NCBI GenBank assembly: GCA_904066235.2
Contig: CAJFCV020000002.1
Location: 4,650,001-4,714,000 of the forward strand
DNA length: 64,000 bases
Direction: 5' to 3'
Source: Bursaphelenchus xylophilus
Taxonomy: Eukaryota; Nematoda; Chromadorea; Rhabditida; Aphelenchoididae
Shown: positions 11,453 through 23,300 of the stretch, in pieces
Layout of the letters: each line of letters opens with the position of its first letter
How positions within the stretch are numbered: position 1 is the first letter of the stretch
Made by a program: the position numbers and the translations under genes
Notes under the pieces: generated by a model
What the model was told of the DNA's origin: nothing
What the model saw: the letters and a program-made list of their open reading frames with translations, nothing else
Database searches by the model: none

Positions 11453-13046
11453 TTACAAGGGGCATTTCACATCTAAAGCTGTTTTCTCGGGCTCCTCACT
11501 TGGAGGAAGGAGATCCTTTCCTTTTTTGCACAAGAATGAGAAGAATAAAAATCCACAGAACAGGATGGTTGAGGAAGTCATCATAAGGTGAAGAGGTGGG
11601 CCGGTAAGGAGGAAGCCAAACATGGCCGCAGCTTCTAGGATGTAAACGAAGTGGGCTAACACCTGAAATTTGAAGGTTAGGAAAAGGAAGTAGGTTTTGA
11701 ACGAAGGGAAAACTTGACACAAAGAGTAATGCTTGACCAAAAAGGTGTTAACTCTTCCTCTCTATCTCTTGTCCGCAGGGGGGCTCGTTAAGTCGTCCGA
11801 ATGACTTCTGATGCGTTATAAAAATTACCTGTCGATGTAAAAATGAAGCCACATAGGCACCAAATGGCGCCAGCCCCATTCCAACGGGAATGCTGACTTT
11901 GATGTAATCAACAACAATTTGACTGACATCCCCCATGATTACGTACCGCCAGTACATGCAGAATTGTGAAGATAACGCTGAAATGGACGTAACATTATAG
12001 GTAACTTCTAATGCAAGCAAAATTCTATAAACGTGAGCTTACCCATAGCCACAACCGTTGTTGGTGTCGCATTTTTCTCAGAAACGCTGAACAACAAAGT
12101 GATCACCGAGAAAATACAGATGTCAACTCCACTCCCGGCAAACGCCGTAAATACTCCACCAACAAATCCTGTGGCCAATAAGACCATCGCTTTCCAAAAA
12201 CAGAAATTCTGGATTTGAGAATAAGTTGGCCGTTTCTTCTCTCGATTCAGAATCCATAGCGACAGGGCGAAAGAAGACCATATCGAGACGAATAACATCT
12301 TCTTCTCGGGAGCTGTGAAGTTTGGATCAACCTGAAAAAGTGATGATAATGATGACTCGTGTGAACTGGGGGTTTTTAAAGGTCTACTTACATAGTAAAG
12401 CCCGAATAACTGTCCAGGAATTGATCCCAAAACCCCAAGTCCGATCGCTCTCCACTCAACGTTCAGCCGCATAAATATTATCGCGAATAATGCCGAACTC
12501 ATCCCTAAAGTGTTACAGCAATATATCTGGAATTTCATTTCTTGAAAAATGCATCAATGCTACATCAAAAATTCTTTATACTTTAGGGATTTAAAATGCC
12601 ACAGGACTTACCAAAGCCCTGAATTGTAATCGAAAAATCCCTTCCGTCTTTGGGCGTCATGTGAAGAACAAATGTCATGACTGGAAAAGCGATTGCTCCA
12701 CCGCCTTCGGATGTCATTCCTGGAACAGAATACGAAGATTTAAATGCTCATACTGTAAATTGTTACCTGCAATAAGTGCCCCAAACACCATAGTCAATGG
12801 CATCTGCCAATGTGTTGCGTATAATGAAAAGTAGTCATAGTTATATGCAGTGCAGAGCCATAAAAACAGGCCTGTCGTTACGGGAATCGCAAAAGAGATG
12901 AGTTTCCGATGCCTCTCAACGAATTGCTCCTCCGGTGTGAGGTTTTCAAGCAAGCTTTGGTTATCATTATCATCCTCCTCAACATGGCAAAAATACTTCC
13001 GAAACCATTCCTTCGGTGAGCGTTGTTGCCTCGGCCCTGACTGCAT
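11453..13046 (-). CDS. TauE/SafE-family (DUF81) membrane transporter-like protein
   Basis: Six exons (12767-13046, 12612-12719, 12392-12504, 12043-12331, 11829-11977, 11453-11662) join in phase to give 382 residues. A polar N-terminal tail of about 55 residues is followed by roughly eight to nine hydrophobic segments. The first half carries the GALIAGMTSEGGGAIAFPVM loop and the second half the related FVGGVFTAFAGSGVDICIF loop. This internal repeat of glycine-rich re-entrant segments is the hallmark of the TauE/SafE family of anion (sulfite or organosulfonate) exporters. The animal substrate is unknown. The start ATG lies 2 nt after a CTTTTAG acceptor at about 13049, so the transcript is either trans-spliced there or has an upstream exon. 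Confidence 0.85.
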
Positions 13047-13049
13047 ACC

Positions 13050-14897
13050 TAAAAGAAAATATTATAATTTTACTGCGACTAACAGCATAAAATTTTACAG
13101 TACTAAGTCCGACTTTTATAGTAAATCCTTTAGTCTACATATGTACCGATGTCTATCTTTTATATCCTAGATGACAATAACTCCATAAAATAAACTAAAT
13201 ATTTTTAAAAAACTCCTCGCTTTTAACAAACTACGTTGAACTGTGGGAGTTTGTTGATCACCTAGCAGCCTTAAACTTGTTTCAGATGCCACTAAAACCT
13301 CCTCAAAACACATACATGTGTACAAACAAAACAGAAGCTGCTCAAAAAGTAATACGGGCCCGTCATAAAACATTTTTTACACTCTGATATTACTGATAAT
13401 TTCGCAGACTATTTATTGATAACGTTTACAACTACAAAAGAAGGAGAATTACCTGTAACAAAGATTTGTACGACCCTATATGTATAGACAAAAACATATT
13501 TTTGTAAACTTATTCTTAGAACGCCCAATGTTTGGGTAATTCAAGGAAAATTACAGTACATAAAATCATCAAAACCGAAGCGCAATTACGTCGGGCTTCT
13601 TATAACAACAACAAGGCGAGACCCACTGAATTTCTCGGCAAATTTTAAACCAAAAATTTATTGTGATCAAAATTGTCGATGGGCGTACGGTAAAGATTTA
13701 TTAGGTAATGAGAGAGTCGAGGTCATTGTAGCCCTTCAAAGGCTTTGAATTTTTGCTAACAATATAGATGAAAAAGGACAGTGCAAGTACAGTTTTGCAC
13801 ATTTGTGGAATTATCTGGTCACTGACAACAATTTTTCCAAGCTCAAAAAAATTGCAGCATTTTATTTTTTATACAAAAACGACCCGCTTTGTCCATCAAT
13901 CAAACCGCCACTTACCCGCAAGTCCAGTCCACCCACAGATCGCTTGATTAATGATTCGGCCTCACATTATAATGCAACATCGTACAAACAAGGCGGGACT
14001 TGGTTATCATTACTCCCATGAATCTCGCGCTCAACGCCCCGCCACATTAGCCGGTTGTCTTTATTCTGGGAAACAATGGACAAAAGACCCGGAGGGTAAA
14101 AAGAAACTTGAAGTGCGCAAAAAAGATTCCGATCAAAGGTGCGTCGAGTTATCAGAAAAAAGAAGCGGGATGACCTATCGAGACGAGGTGAGAGATTAGA
14201 AATTGATAACTCGGATACTGTTCGTATCACCGCGTTTGCTACAACAGTGAAAATTCGGAAATGCAAGAATAATTATAGGCCGTCAAAGAATACCTATATG
14301 GAAACATACTCAGTTTTTGCTTAGATTCTGCATGCCTGATCCATGTAGACGACAGTAAAATTGTCAAATTTTTTGACTCTGTTTGCAGGCAACCTGTACC
14401 GTAGTTTCTCGCCACTTACAACCAAAAAATTACACACTTTTGGACTAAAAATTTCCAACGGTTTCTGCGAAAAAGATGCTGATAATCCCGTAGAGGGACA
14501 ACTTCACTTTCAATTTGCCTCAATCATAATCCATGTGATAAGTTCTTGCTCTTGACGATGACAAATGCGTTGATCCATGTTCCATCTGGGCCAAGTCTCA
14601 CCTTATCTCCTAATGTAAATCTATTTCTGATATCTCATTGACCATCTCCCCTCCCGACCTCGCTTGTTTGTCCACAACTTCTGACCGTGCCCGCTAATCG
14701 CCTAATCGGTCCCCCTAATCAGATGGACCACCAAACAAATAACCCTGCATCAGCAAACAAGTAAAGATGATTTGGTTTATTTACACTACTCGTTTATCAA
14801 AGAGAGAAATAATATATATGTGGTTGCCACAAATTTTACATCTACGTTTACAATATAAGATCTTCGGTCCCGCAGTGGTTGATTATCTTGGAATAAG
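13050..14897. other. Intergenic, no gene seen
   Basis: About 1.8 kb of AT-rich DNA holds only short frames without recognisable domains. The open frames at 13951-14324 on both strands lie in a GC-neutral patch and show no splice logic. The 3' end of the small 101-residue gene lies at the right border. Confidence 0.5.
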
Positions 14898-15639
14898 TTA
14901 CTTTCGGAGGGCTTTGGCGGCCACTGTAAGGACCGCAGCAGCGGCGGCGGCCATGCCAACCATTCCAGTTGGGGTGGACAGGAAAGTTGAGGGCTTGGGG
15001 TCGGCCGTAACAATATGATCGCGGCCGAAATGCGGGGCTTCGGACTAAAAATGGATGACATAATTAAAAATGATTAAATTTTTGATGAAATTATTATTAA
15101 GAAACACAAACTATAAGTCCGAGAAACGCCCAGTCTACAAAATGACGTTCTGAACGTTCTCAGACAACCGTAGAAAAGCTTTACATAGGACTGGACATTC
15201 TCGAACTTACGATTTTTAAATTGTAATCGAAGAAATAGGATGTTAGTAGTACACAAATTGAACTGTTTTACAAATTTTTGGTATGGAACGCATTGAAATT
15301 GATCTAGGAGCCAAAATGTCATAAAATACTCTAACCTACATTTTTGAGACATTACAAAAACTGAGGAACACGTAAGTAATGAGGGAAATAAGTGGTACGA
15401 ACCGTAGCAATGCCTTCGGGATTGTCTCCGGTGGCCGCACGCTGCTGCGCGGTGAGCTGTTGGTCCTGCCAGGCCTTGTTTTTGTGATCCTTGGCGCCGT
15501 GAGCTCGAGCTTGCTGAAAATTATATTGTGCTTGAGAGATAAGAAAAAAATTATGTCCAGTGAAATAAAACGGCATCAGGTGATGACTTACTCCCATCTC
15601 GTCCAATTCCGAAGGAGAACCTTTGTTCAAAAAGACCAT
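14898..15639 (-). CDS. Small protein with one C-terminal membrane segment, unknown
   Basis: Three phase-0 exons (15592-15639, 15403-15513, 14898-15044) give 101 residues. The N-terminal two thirds are hydrophilic, with a Gln/Ala-rich stretch (AWQDQQLTAQQRAA). The C-terminus has a hydrophobic alanine-rich segment (MVGMAAAAAAVLTVAAKA) ending in LRK, so it may be a tail-anchored or single-pass organelle membrane protein. I do not recognise the family. The first intron uses GTAAGT; the second uses a weak GTTCGT donor with a TTTTTAG acceptor, and the 358-nt second intron contains stops in all relevant frames. Codon use in all three exons (many GCC, AAG and CTC) is unlike the flanking AT-rich DNA, supporting a real gene. 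Confidence 0.65.
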
Positions 15640-16919
15640 TTTGCACCTTGATTATTTTTTGGACAGTTGAATGTAATCTAAAATAATATTCGCAAGCTTA
15701 CGAAAAACGAAAAAAAAAATAAAATCACGATGAATCGACGGTGGCATCACATCGACTACCGGTAGATGCAAAAAATTCATTGCAAACTCCTATCTTGCTT
15801 ATATTGGAATAGGCACGGTTGACCTAAAAGTTCTCCAAACTGATAAGCAAGCAGATATCACCCGTCCTAAAACTAGGTACAGCACCGATCAAGATGTTCT
15901 CTTAGCCATGCTGACAAATAACAAAACAAATCCCAAAGTTTCTCTTTTATATACCCCTTGAAAAAGCCCACTGTTCAAAACAAAATCCCGAAGAAGTGCT
16001 CGTTGGATCCCAGAAATAAGACGCCGAAGACTGAACTCCGTCAAATTACGAAATGTGGCCAACAAGAACGCCCCTTCTGAATCCACAGCCCGTCTCTGGA
16101 CCCTCTTATTTTTTCGAATTCTCTCGTTGTTTATCGTTGTTTGTGATCTCTGAACAAGAGAACAAAAACAACAAAAACATGTGAAGAGAGAGGAGAGCTT
16201 TGCTCGAAATAAACATTTTTTGACAAAATGGGATTGGCCAGGGCAATGGCCAAACATCAAAATGGGAGTAAGCGTTGCAACGGCAGGGTGGTATTACCTC
16301 CGTTAGGTAATCTTTAAATTACTGACCGTAAGAAATGATAACTATCGCGAATTTTCTATTATTTAGAACCCAAGTTATGTCTCTTTCAAAAATCAACTTT
16401 TTTTATGATAAACGAAATTCTCAGCCTAAAGAAACGTTCATAAAATACCTAACAAGTATAACGTTAGATCTTACGCACCTTTCGCCGTAACCTTTCACCA
16501 TATCAACATCCAATTTGTCATCATGCTCAAAAAAACGCTTAAAAAAGCCTACTACAATATCAAAACCACAAACCCACAAGGACTCCTCCAAAAATAGCTG
16601 CATTCCCAAATAAAGTGGTCAGCACAACTGTTTTTTGTGTATTTTATACTGAATCCTCCATTTGTTTATCAAAACATTACGAAACGATCTACCACAAACA
16701 TCTTTATTGAGTCTCACAACGAAAACACAAATGGCTAAATCCGGTAAAACGGAATGCCAAACTACGGAAAATTATTTACAAAAAATATTGAGTAGATCAC
16801 GTATAGATTATAGTACGCAGTACATGACAAGCAGGAAGTGAAATCGAATAAAAAGGGATAGCCTTCTCCCTTATATCAATCATTTTTGGTCAAAGGAATA
16901 TATTCTGAGAGAGAAAACA
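15640..16919. other. Intergenic, no gene seen
   Basis: About 1.3 kb between divergently oriented genes: the 101-residue gene (-) and the FAM162-like gene (+). A 123-codon minus-strand frame at 15889-16260 is Cys/Phe/Arg-rich and matches nothing known. Promoters of both neighbours should be here. Confidence 0.5.
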
Positions 16920-17630
16920 ATGCTGCGAGCAAAGGGTCTTCTAATTTCGGGAGCTCGCTTTGGTCGTAGATTTACTTCTACTGGACAGAAGGAGGTGCCA
17001 AGCTCTGAGGTATGTACCTTCTTTATTTTTTTTGCTTTAGATTACCTCTTACGTTTGACAGTGATGTCATGTTCCGTATATTTTGCGAGGAAAGTCAAAA
17101 CTGATGGAATTTACAAATTTTTGTAAACATGGGATTGGTTGTTTCTTTTCTTTGAGGAGTTTTACACCTATTCCTTGGAATGTTTTATTATGTAATGTTC
17201 AAGTATAATATAATTTTTAGCAGCCGAATGTTCCCCGGCATAGGACCAGATTTGAATACGAAGCCACAAAAAAAGAGAGCCGTGCCACTTCGGACGCCGA
17301 GACTGGAGGTCGTGAACGTCCAACGGCTTTTCAACGAAGAATGTTAGTAGTGACTGGGCTGTATCAAAAAGCAGCAGACATCCCGGAATATGTCTCGTAA
17401 GTTTTGTTTTATTTTTACTTTGCTTTTAGATGCCCACCAAGAGATTATAAGTATTCTATAATTCCAGAAGTCAAACGATGAACCGTCTCCACGACCGTAA
17501 CCGGGTTGTATTTATCGTAACAGCTGTGGCCTTTGTATTCCTTGTCGGTTTATCGGCTGAACAATGGATTAGTCGAAAGATCGAGTCGGAAAAGGCTTCA
17601 GGAAAGTCATTATCGGGCATGATCCATTAG
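16920..17630 (+). CDS. FAM162/UPF0389-family mitochondrial protein
   Basis: Three exons (16920-17009, 17221-17396, 17468-17630) encode 142 residues. The Arg-rich, Ser/Thr-containing N-terminus (MLRAKGLLISGARFGRRFTS) looks like a mitochondrial targeting sequence. The core PTAFQRRMLVVTGLYQKAADIPEYVS followed by a membrane segment (VVFIVTAVAFVFLVGLSA) and a charged tail is the FAM162/UPF0389 pattern. In mammals FAM162A (HGTD-P) is a HIF-1-responsive mitochondrial protein linked to hypoxic cell death; in nematodes the role is unknown. The second acceptor, TTTTTAGCAG, could shift by 3 nt. The stop lies only 150 nt before the HIG1-domain gene, with an AATAAA-type signal near 17670, so the pair may be an operon. 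Confidence 0.8.
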
Positions 17631-17780
17631 AATACGATGTATTTTGCGATTTTTATTAGGTATTTGTAAAAATAAATATTGAATTAGCCCCCTTTTTCCT
17701 ATTATTTGGCGGACTCGCTCAACACGATCGTAATCTCTGATATTATTACATTTTTCCGTATTTTATAACGAGTTTAGGTC
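17631..17780 (+). promoter_or_regulatory. Candidate intercistronic region of a two-gene operon
   Basis: The 150-nt gap between the FAM162-like and HIG1 genes contains an AAATAAATA polyadenylation-type signal about 40 nt after the first stop and a trans-splice-like acceptor (GTTTAG, then GTC) directly before the second ATG. This spacing is close to the 100-150 nt usual in nematode operons. No RNA evidence is available. Confidence 0.5.
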
Positions 17781-18330
17781 ATGGCGCTGCGTTTGTTGAC
17801 CTTGAAGATTTTGGGAATCAGAACGGCCCAAATGGCCGAGATCAGCCCCGAAGAAGAATACAAACGTCAGAAGATTCAGGACCGGTCCAATAGATACAGT
17901 GGTGTAAGTGTTTGCTCTTTTTTGTTTTCTGGATTTTTAGGCATCGTGGATAATATATCGATTGTAGGTGCCGTCTATTCCTGCGGATATCGGGTTTGGT
18001 GCCTCTAAATCAACTGGAGGCGAAGCTCAGAAGGGTGGAATTGTCTCACATGTTGCCGGGAATCCCTTCGTCATTGCTGGGATGGGGTTGACTTGTGTCG
18101 CTTTGCTAGGAATGATGAGAAGATCTTTCCTGGGAGATCGATTAGGCGCTCAAAAGTACATGCAGTAAGTGTGAACACGATCGCTAACCCGTCTGAATTT
18201 TTATGAGTATTTACTAACCCAATTAACTTTCAGGTATCGTATTATGGCCCAATTTTTCACCGTCACTGCTTTAGTTGCCGGAGTCGCTGTCTTCGGGATG
18301 ACCTACGAACCCACCAACAAGAAAATCTAG
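17781..18330 (+). CDS. HIG1-domain protein (HIGD/Rcf1-like)
   Basis: Three exons (17781-17903, 17968-18164, 18234-18330) encode 138 residues. The middle region NPFVIAGMGLTCVALLGMMRRSF starts the HIG1 (hypoxia-induced gene 1) domain: a first membrane segment, a charged loop with LGDRLGAQKYMQYRIMAQ, and a second membrane segment (FFTVTALVAGVAVFGMTY). The QRRIMAQ-like signature is the family's most conserved part and is visible here as YRIMAQ. Known members sit in the inner mitochondrial membrane and help assemble or tune cytochrome oxidase and respiratory supercomplexes. A GAGTTTAG acceptor lies 3 nt before the ATG, as expected for trans-splicing of a downstream operon gene. Confidence 0.88.
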
Positions 18331-19212
18331 TCACTCACTTACGCATAAAGGAAATTAGCAGGTTGTTTGTCCACATACTAGGTCTCATTTGCTTTACTAT
18401 CTACGTTCCGGTTTCCTTTTATGGGTCGATGAAATAAAAAACATGACCAATGACGGGTAACTTCGTTTATTTTACAAATTGGATATGCAAAAATAACAAA
18501 AATATTATGGATCATTAGTAGTGATTGAGATTACAGTAACATGGTGAGATTGTTGTGTGGAGATCAGATGGTCTAGTGTAATGTAAAGTGATCAAATTGC
18601 TGATTCGCCTCTGAAATTGATGGAGTTATTAGCAAAGGCAATGCATGGACTGATGGCAGTTGCGGCAACTTTCAATTTTTAATGCGATTCAAAATCTCCG
18701 CCTATTTTTCAAAAGTTGGCATTCCGTGGCAACCCCGTGATTTTGAAATGCCCGCCGAATTGTGGGCCCATTGGCATTTTGTTCCCTCACCATCTCTCCC
18801 TTTTTCGCGCTTTTTCTAGAACTCATGGTATGGGCGGACGGAGCGAGGACAGCAAAAATAATGTGGTACTGTGTGCACCTTGTTTTAATTCTTTCCTAAT
18901 TTTTCGTCAAGTTTTATGGTGGTCTCTGGCGTTTCTATGACATTGAGTACGAACGTTTTATTCGCGAAATTGATGACATTTAGGAGGCCTCTCTCTAGTA
19001 CTTATTCTTCTCAGTTATTTATGTTGAAATTGCCGACGAGAGGAGAAATTGTTTTAATTCCACCAAAGTGCTAATCGATGTCCTTTTGGGCCGTGTTTTT
19101 CTTCTCACATTTTTTTCGTGAAATGGCTATGATTAGGCCACATCTAACCTATTGCAATGTGTTATTTTTATTGCTTTAGAGTTGCACCTATAAACCTCAT
19201 ATTGAGCTCAAA
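18331..19212. other. Intergenic, no gene seen
   Basis: About 880 nt between the HIG1 gene and the p23 gene. An AATAAA signal follows the HIG1 stop near 18434. The 74-codon frame at 18716-18940 has no recognisable features. The promoter of the p23 gene is expected in the right part. Confidence 0.5.
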
Positions 19213-19890
19213 ATGTCGTCTCCTCAAGTGAAACATCCTATTATCTTGTGGGCTCAGCGAGAGGACACTATTCTTTTGACAGTCGAAGTTATGGACATGA
19301 ATGTTGAGGTCTTGAATTATGAAGATTCTACGAAAACCTTCACCATCAAAGGAAGCACCAAGACTGGCGACAAATACGAAGCTGCTTTAAAGCTGTATGA
19401 GGAGTTGGAATGGTCTGACCGAAACAGGATCAAGACTGACCGACATGTCGAGCTTATCATTAACAAAAAGAAGCCAAGTTGGTGGCCAAGGTTGTTGGAG
19501 AGCAAGGATAAGGTGCAGTGGATTAAGGTAAGAGGTTTTTCCTTTCTTTTTTTGTTTTAGGTCTTACTGCGAATATTTGACAAGTGTGTAATATTATGGA
19601 TGAGAAGTTTAGAATATGCTGATTTCTTTCATTTTCAGGTCGATTTCAACAAATGGATAGACGAAGACGATGAGGAAGAAGCTGCTGGCGCCGGGTTCGA
19701 CTCATCCGCATTCCAGAACTTTGATTTCTCCAAATTCGGAGGCGCCGGGGGTGAAGACGAAGATGTGGATGCGAGTGAATTAGCCGCTGAACTGGATGAA
19801 CATGGTGTATCCGACGATGAGGCCGAAGAAGAGCTCTCAAAAGCCCAGGACTCAGCGGAAGACGTCAAAACGACTGAATCCAAGGCCTGA
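19213..19890 (+). CDS. daf-41: HSP90 co-chaperone p23 (PTGES3/DAF-41-like)
   Basis: Two phase-0 exons (19213-19527, 19639-19890) encode 188 residues. The N-terminal CS domain (about 5-105) begins HPIILWAQREDTILLTVEV and contains the IKTDRHVELIINKKKPSWWPRL strand region. It is followed by the p23 signature VQWIKVDFNKWIDEDDE and a long acidic, glycine-containing tail with FDFSKFGG. Length and order match p23/Sba1 proteins. They bind the ATP-bound, closed HSP90 dimer in the cytosol and slow client release; in C. elegans daf-41 affects dauer formation and lifespan. The tail ends in ETESKA-like acidic sequence without any localisation signal. Confidence 0.95.
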
Positions 19891-20377
19891 ATACCGGTAG
19901 TAGCGTGATGGTTACGTCATGGGTACCTCCATTCCATTGATCGCTTCCCTCTAAACCAACTGGAACGTCCTTGGTCTCTTCTAATCTCTTACCCAGTTTC
20001 TTTTGGCTTTTACTCTTGTATTATTTGTTTAAATTGTGACTTATCCAGTGATAATTTGATAAATTATTTTAATTGTTTTTTTGATGTCACCTAATTGTTT
20101 TGATCGACGCTTGAGGTATTTGTTATGTACAAGGTTGTGCCATTATTTGGGGTATAATTATTAGAAAAACGTTGCGTGCTCGAATCCGGAGAATACTTGA
20201 GAGGTTGTACACTACACCAACGAAAGTTCTCGAATATGACTAGATTAGGCACTAAGAAAATTAGGAATTCTCTTTGATTTGCATATATTAGCAGTAAAGC
20301 GATTTGTTTCCAAGCAGTCCGGCATAATGGGAACAATTATCTAGTATAATTGACCTTGGCTAATCTTGTGGTACTAC
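19891..20377. other. Convergent 3' intergenic region
   Basis: This separates the 3' ends of the p23 gene (+) and the FHA-domain gene (-). It contains T-rich stretches and presumably both polyadenylation sites. No frame or repeat of note. Confidence 0.5.
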
Positions 20378-23300
20378 TTACTCTACTTGCTCAGCGATTG
20401 GCGGACTGGTAAACCCTCCATTGAGTTTGTATGCATCGACAGTGTGGCTTAATTTTCGCTCGCCGTCAATAGATTTGGACGACCTTATGCTTGTCTGTCT
20501 ACTCATAATGGTTTCCTGACGGCGAATCTTGTGCAGCAATTGTCGTAGACGGTCTAGAATTGCATCTACAGCAAGCTCTCGTCGGTATCTTTCTAGATGT
20601 ACACTTTCGTCTTGGTCGATCGCTGTGAAGTCCGCTTCCTCGCCACCAGGGAGGTCGACGGCCAATGCTTCGGCCAGGACTTTTGCCAATTCCCAGAACT
20701 GAAACCAATTGGATTTACAAGTGGATAAGGGGCACTTACCTCATATGCATGCTGCCTTTTGCTGTAGCTTTTGTCGTTTTCATCTACTGCTTCGTCCAAA
20801 ATCTCATCGTCGATGTCTTCATTCGTTGCTCTGGTGTCTTTTCTGTGGACCGCATCGTCCGGGACAAGGATTTCTGCGGATTCCGCTCGTTTTGTGCAAC
20901 CGGAACGACCAGATTCTGGTTGAGCAAGTTCTTGTTCGCGGAGAAGTGGCTCGCTGAGGCCTCGTTTTAGAGGTGGATGATCTCCATCGGACTCTTCTGA
21001 CTGGTTGGACGCCTGACGAAGGACTTCGTGAAGCTCTTTCCATTCTCCATTATCTTCGTCTTCAATTACAGAAGGATCTCGCTCTTGGGGTTCTACTTGA
21101 TCAGTATTTCCGTTTTTACTTTGATTATCTACTTTCTCGGTGTTGTCTTGCCTTTGTGGATACTCTTCGTCGTCATTTTGGACTAGACTGTTTTCCGTGT
21201 TAGAAAAGCTTCGGTCACTGTGTAAAATTTTGTGTTCTTCAGCTAGCGCTTTCGTATGCTCCGTTTTTGAGGAGTTTTCCCGACTGATTCTACTCTCTGG
21301 TTGCTTTTGAAAGATCTCCTCGTCCTCGGCATCTTTAAGCGTTCCTTCCGGAGTTATTTGTGAGTCATCGTCTTCTTTGGATTCACCTTCAACCTCCCGT
21401 GTTGATCGAAGCTTAGGTGATAAAGGGCACCCATCCAATTTCTCGCACTCTTTTCCAGTTGAAGGTGGAGAGATCGTTTTGTTTTCCACATTGTCATAGC
21501 CGTTGTCGAAGTTCTCCAGATCTTCATGGACATTTTTGATTTCTCTGATTGTCACTTCTTCTGCGTCATCCTTCTCAAAGAATTCATGGGAACTTTGTCT
21601 CTGGATGTCATCATTTAACTCCTCGATTCCAAGAACTTCTTCAGAGGGAGTAATTTTTATCCAGTTTTCGTTTTTCGTTGGATCATCCAAGTTTCCGTGA
21701 GTTGTTTTCTCAACGCCTAGATCAGCGACTTGAACCTTATCAGATACATCTTCTGGGTCTTCAGGATCCTTCTCGTCGTCTTGCCTATGCACTTGTTGGT
21801 CGAACAGCTCATATTTGATCGTATAAGGCTCTTCTTGAAGGTCCGTATCGATATTCCTTTGCGTCTCCTCCTCAACTTGGTTATTATTCCTCTCTCCATC
21901 GCTGGAATGGCTAAACAATGTGTTAGCGGCAGTTTTCAAAGCATTGTGTTTCTCCATCAACTCGTCTTCTGTGATCTCTGGTCTTGGGTTGTTGTTATTC
22001 TCACTGTCATCATGACTTTTGTCATCCATTTTCTCATTGAATTCCTCCATTGCTTTGGCTGAAGGCCCGGTAATAACTCCACCAATAACTGCACTTGCTA
22101 ATCTTCCGGTTACATTGTTTGTTATGTTGTTGATTAATGTTGCTGCATAAGTTTTGGGATCTTCCTTTATCTCTTCCAACTTTTGTGCCCTATCCTCGAC
22201 GCGTTTCTCCCATTCGCCAACAGCTGTTTTTACAGATGAAATCTTGGCTCTTTCATCGACTTTCATTGATTGGGAGGACTCGGTCTCCGTTTCAGTACTG
22301 CAGCGGGAGCAGGAGCTGACTGTATCTCGCTGAAAATTGAGAAAAGGTAGAGCTAGAATTAATAAATGATAGACTTACAACTTCTTCCTTGTCTTTTGCA
22401 GTAGCTGGCGTTGGCACTCTACTCTCCAAAGAAGCGTCCCTCAGAATTCTTGTCTCAATGTCGTTGGGAATTGTCGTTGTTGAGAATTTGGTCTGTTTTC
22501 TCTTTGGTTCCCCTTGACTTTTGGACCTGACCATTGTGATTCTCCTTCGCTGTTCGTACAATCGAAGTTTCTCTTGAAGGGTGTGATTTTGAATCCGTAA
22601 TGTTTGAAGTTCACGAACTAGGTCATGTTCTTCATGAGTTTGCTGAAGCTCTTGATTTATGGCCTTTTCTTTCTCCAGTTCCTCAACAAGATCGTCGTTC
22701 TTCTCCGTCAATGCCCTTAGGGCGCGATTATGGTCTTTGGCTGAAAAATGTAATCATATTAATGCCACAAGGACTCTCTTACCTTGCCGATCCATCTCAT
22801 CCGCTAAATTTTTACTTTCGTAAATCATTACTTTCAAAATCGGAACCAGAGCCTGTGGCAGCCAATGTTTGTTCATGTTGTGATCCTTGAATCTTTGTTG
22901 TAAATCGTCCACCTTATATCCCATTACTTCCCATCCAGGCTGCAATTGTAATTGTGCTGCGAACTCCCGACTCCATTGGGTAAAAACGTTCGCCGCTTTG
23001 AGGGATTCTCTGGCCAATTGAGAGGCTTCTCGAAGAGCTGGCAAAATTCCATCAACAGCTTTGGAAATTGGCTAAAAAATCGGTGATATTGTTACGTCAT
23101 ACGTTCGTAACTATGATTTTTGGAATGTACAACTTACATTGAGTTGGTCGCTAAAGAAATGGTCAAACTTGTCAAACAATTGGTCCTTTTGGTCTTGACT
23201 CATTTCGGCTTTATCAAAAATAACTCCACATTTTGAGTTAACTTCCATTAGTCGGTAACTAAAGGGCTCTTGCAGAACCTTGTAAGCTTCTGTAAACACG

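Noticed and set aside
14786..15061. 91-codon minus frame over the small-gene exon
   Set aside because: It is a shadow: the alternative frame with a TTTTTAG acceptor and phase-0 joins to two further exons gives a coherent protein.
15889..16260. 123-codon open frame on the - strand
   Set aside because: No recognisable family, unusual Cys/Phe/Arg composition, no supporting splice or start context.
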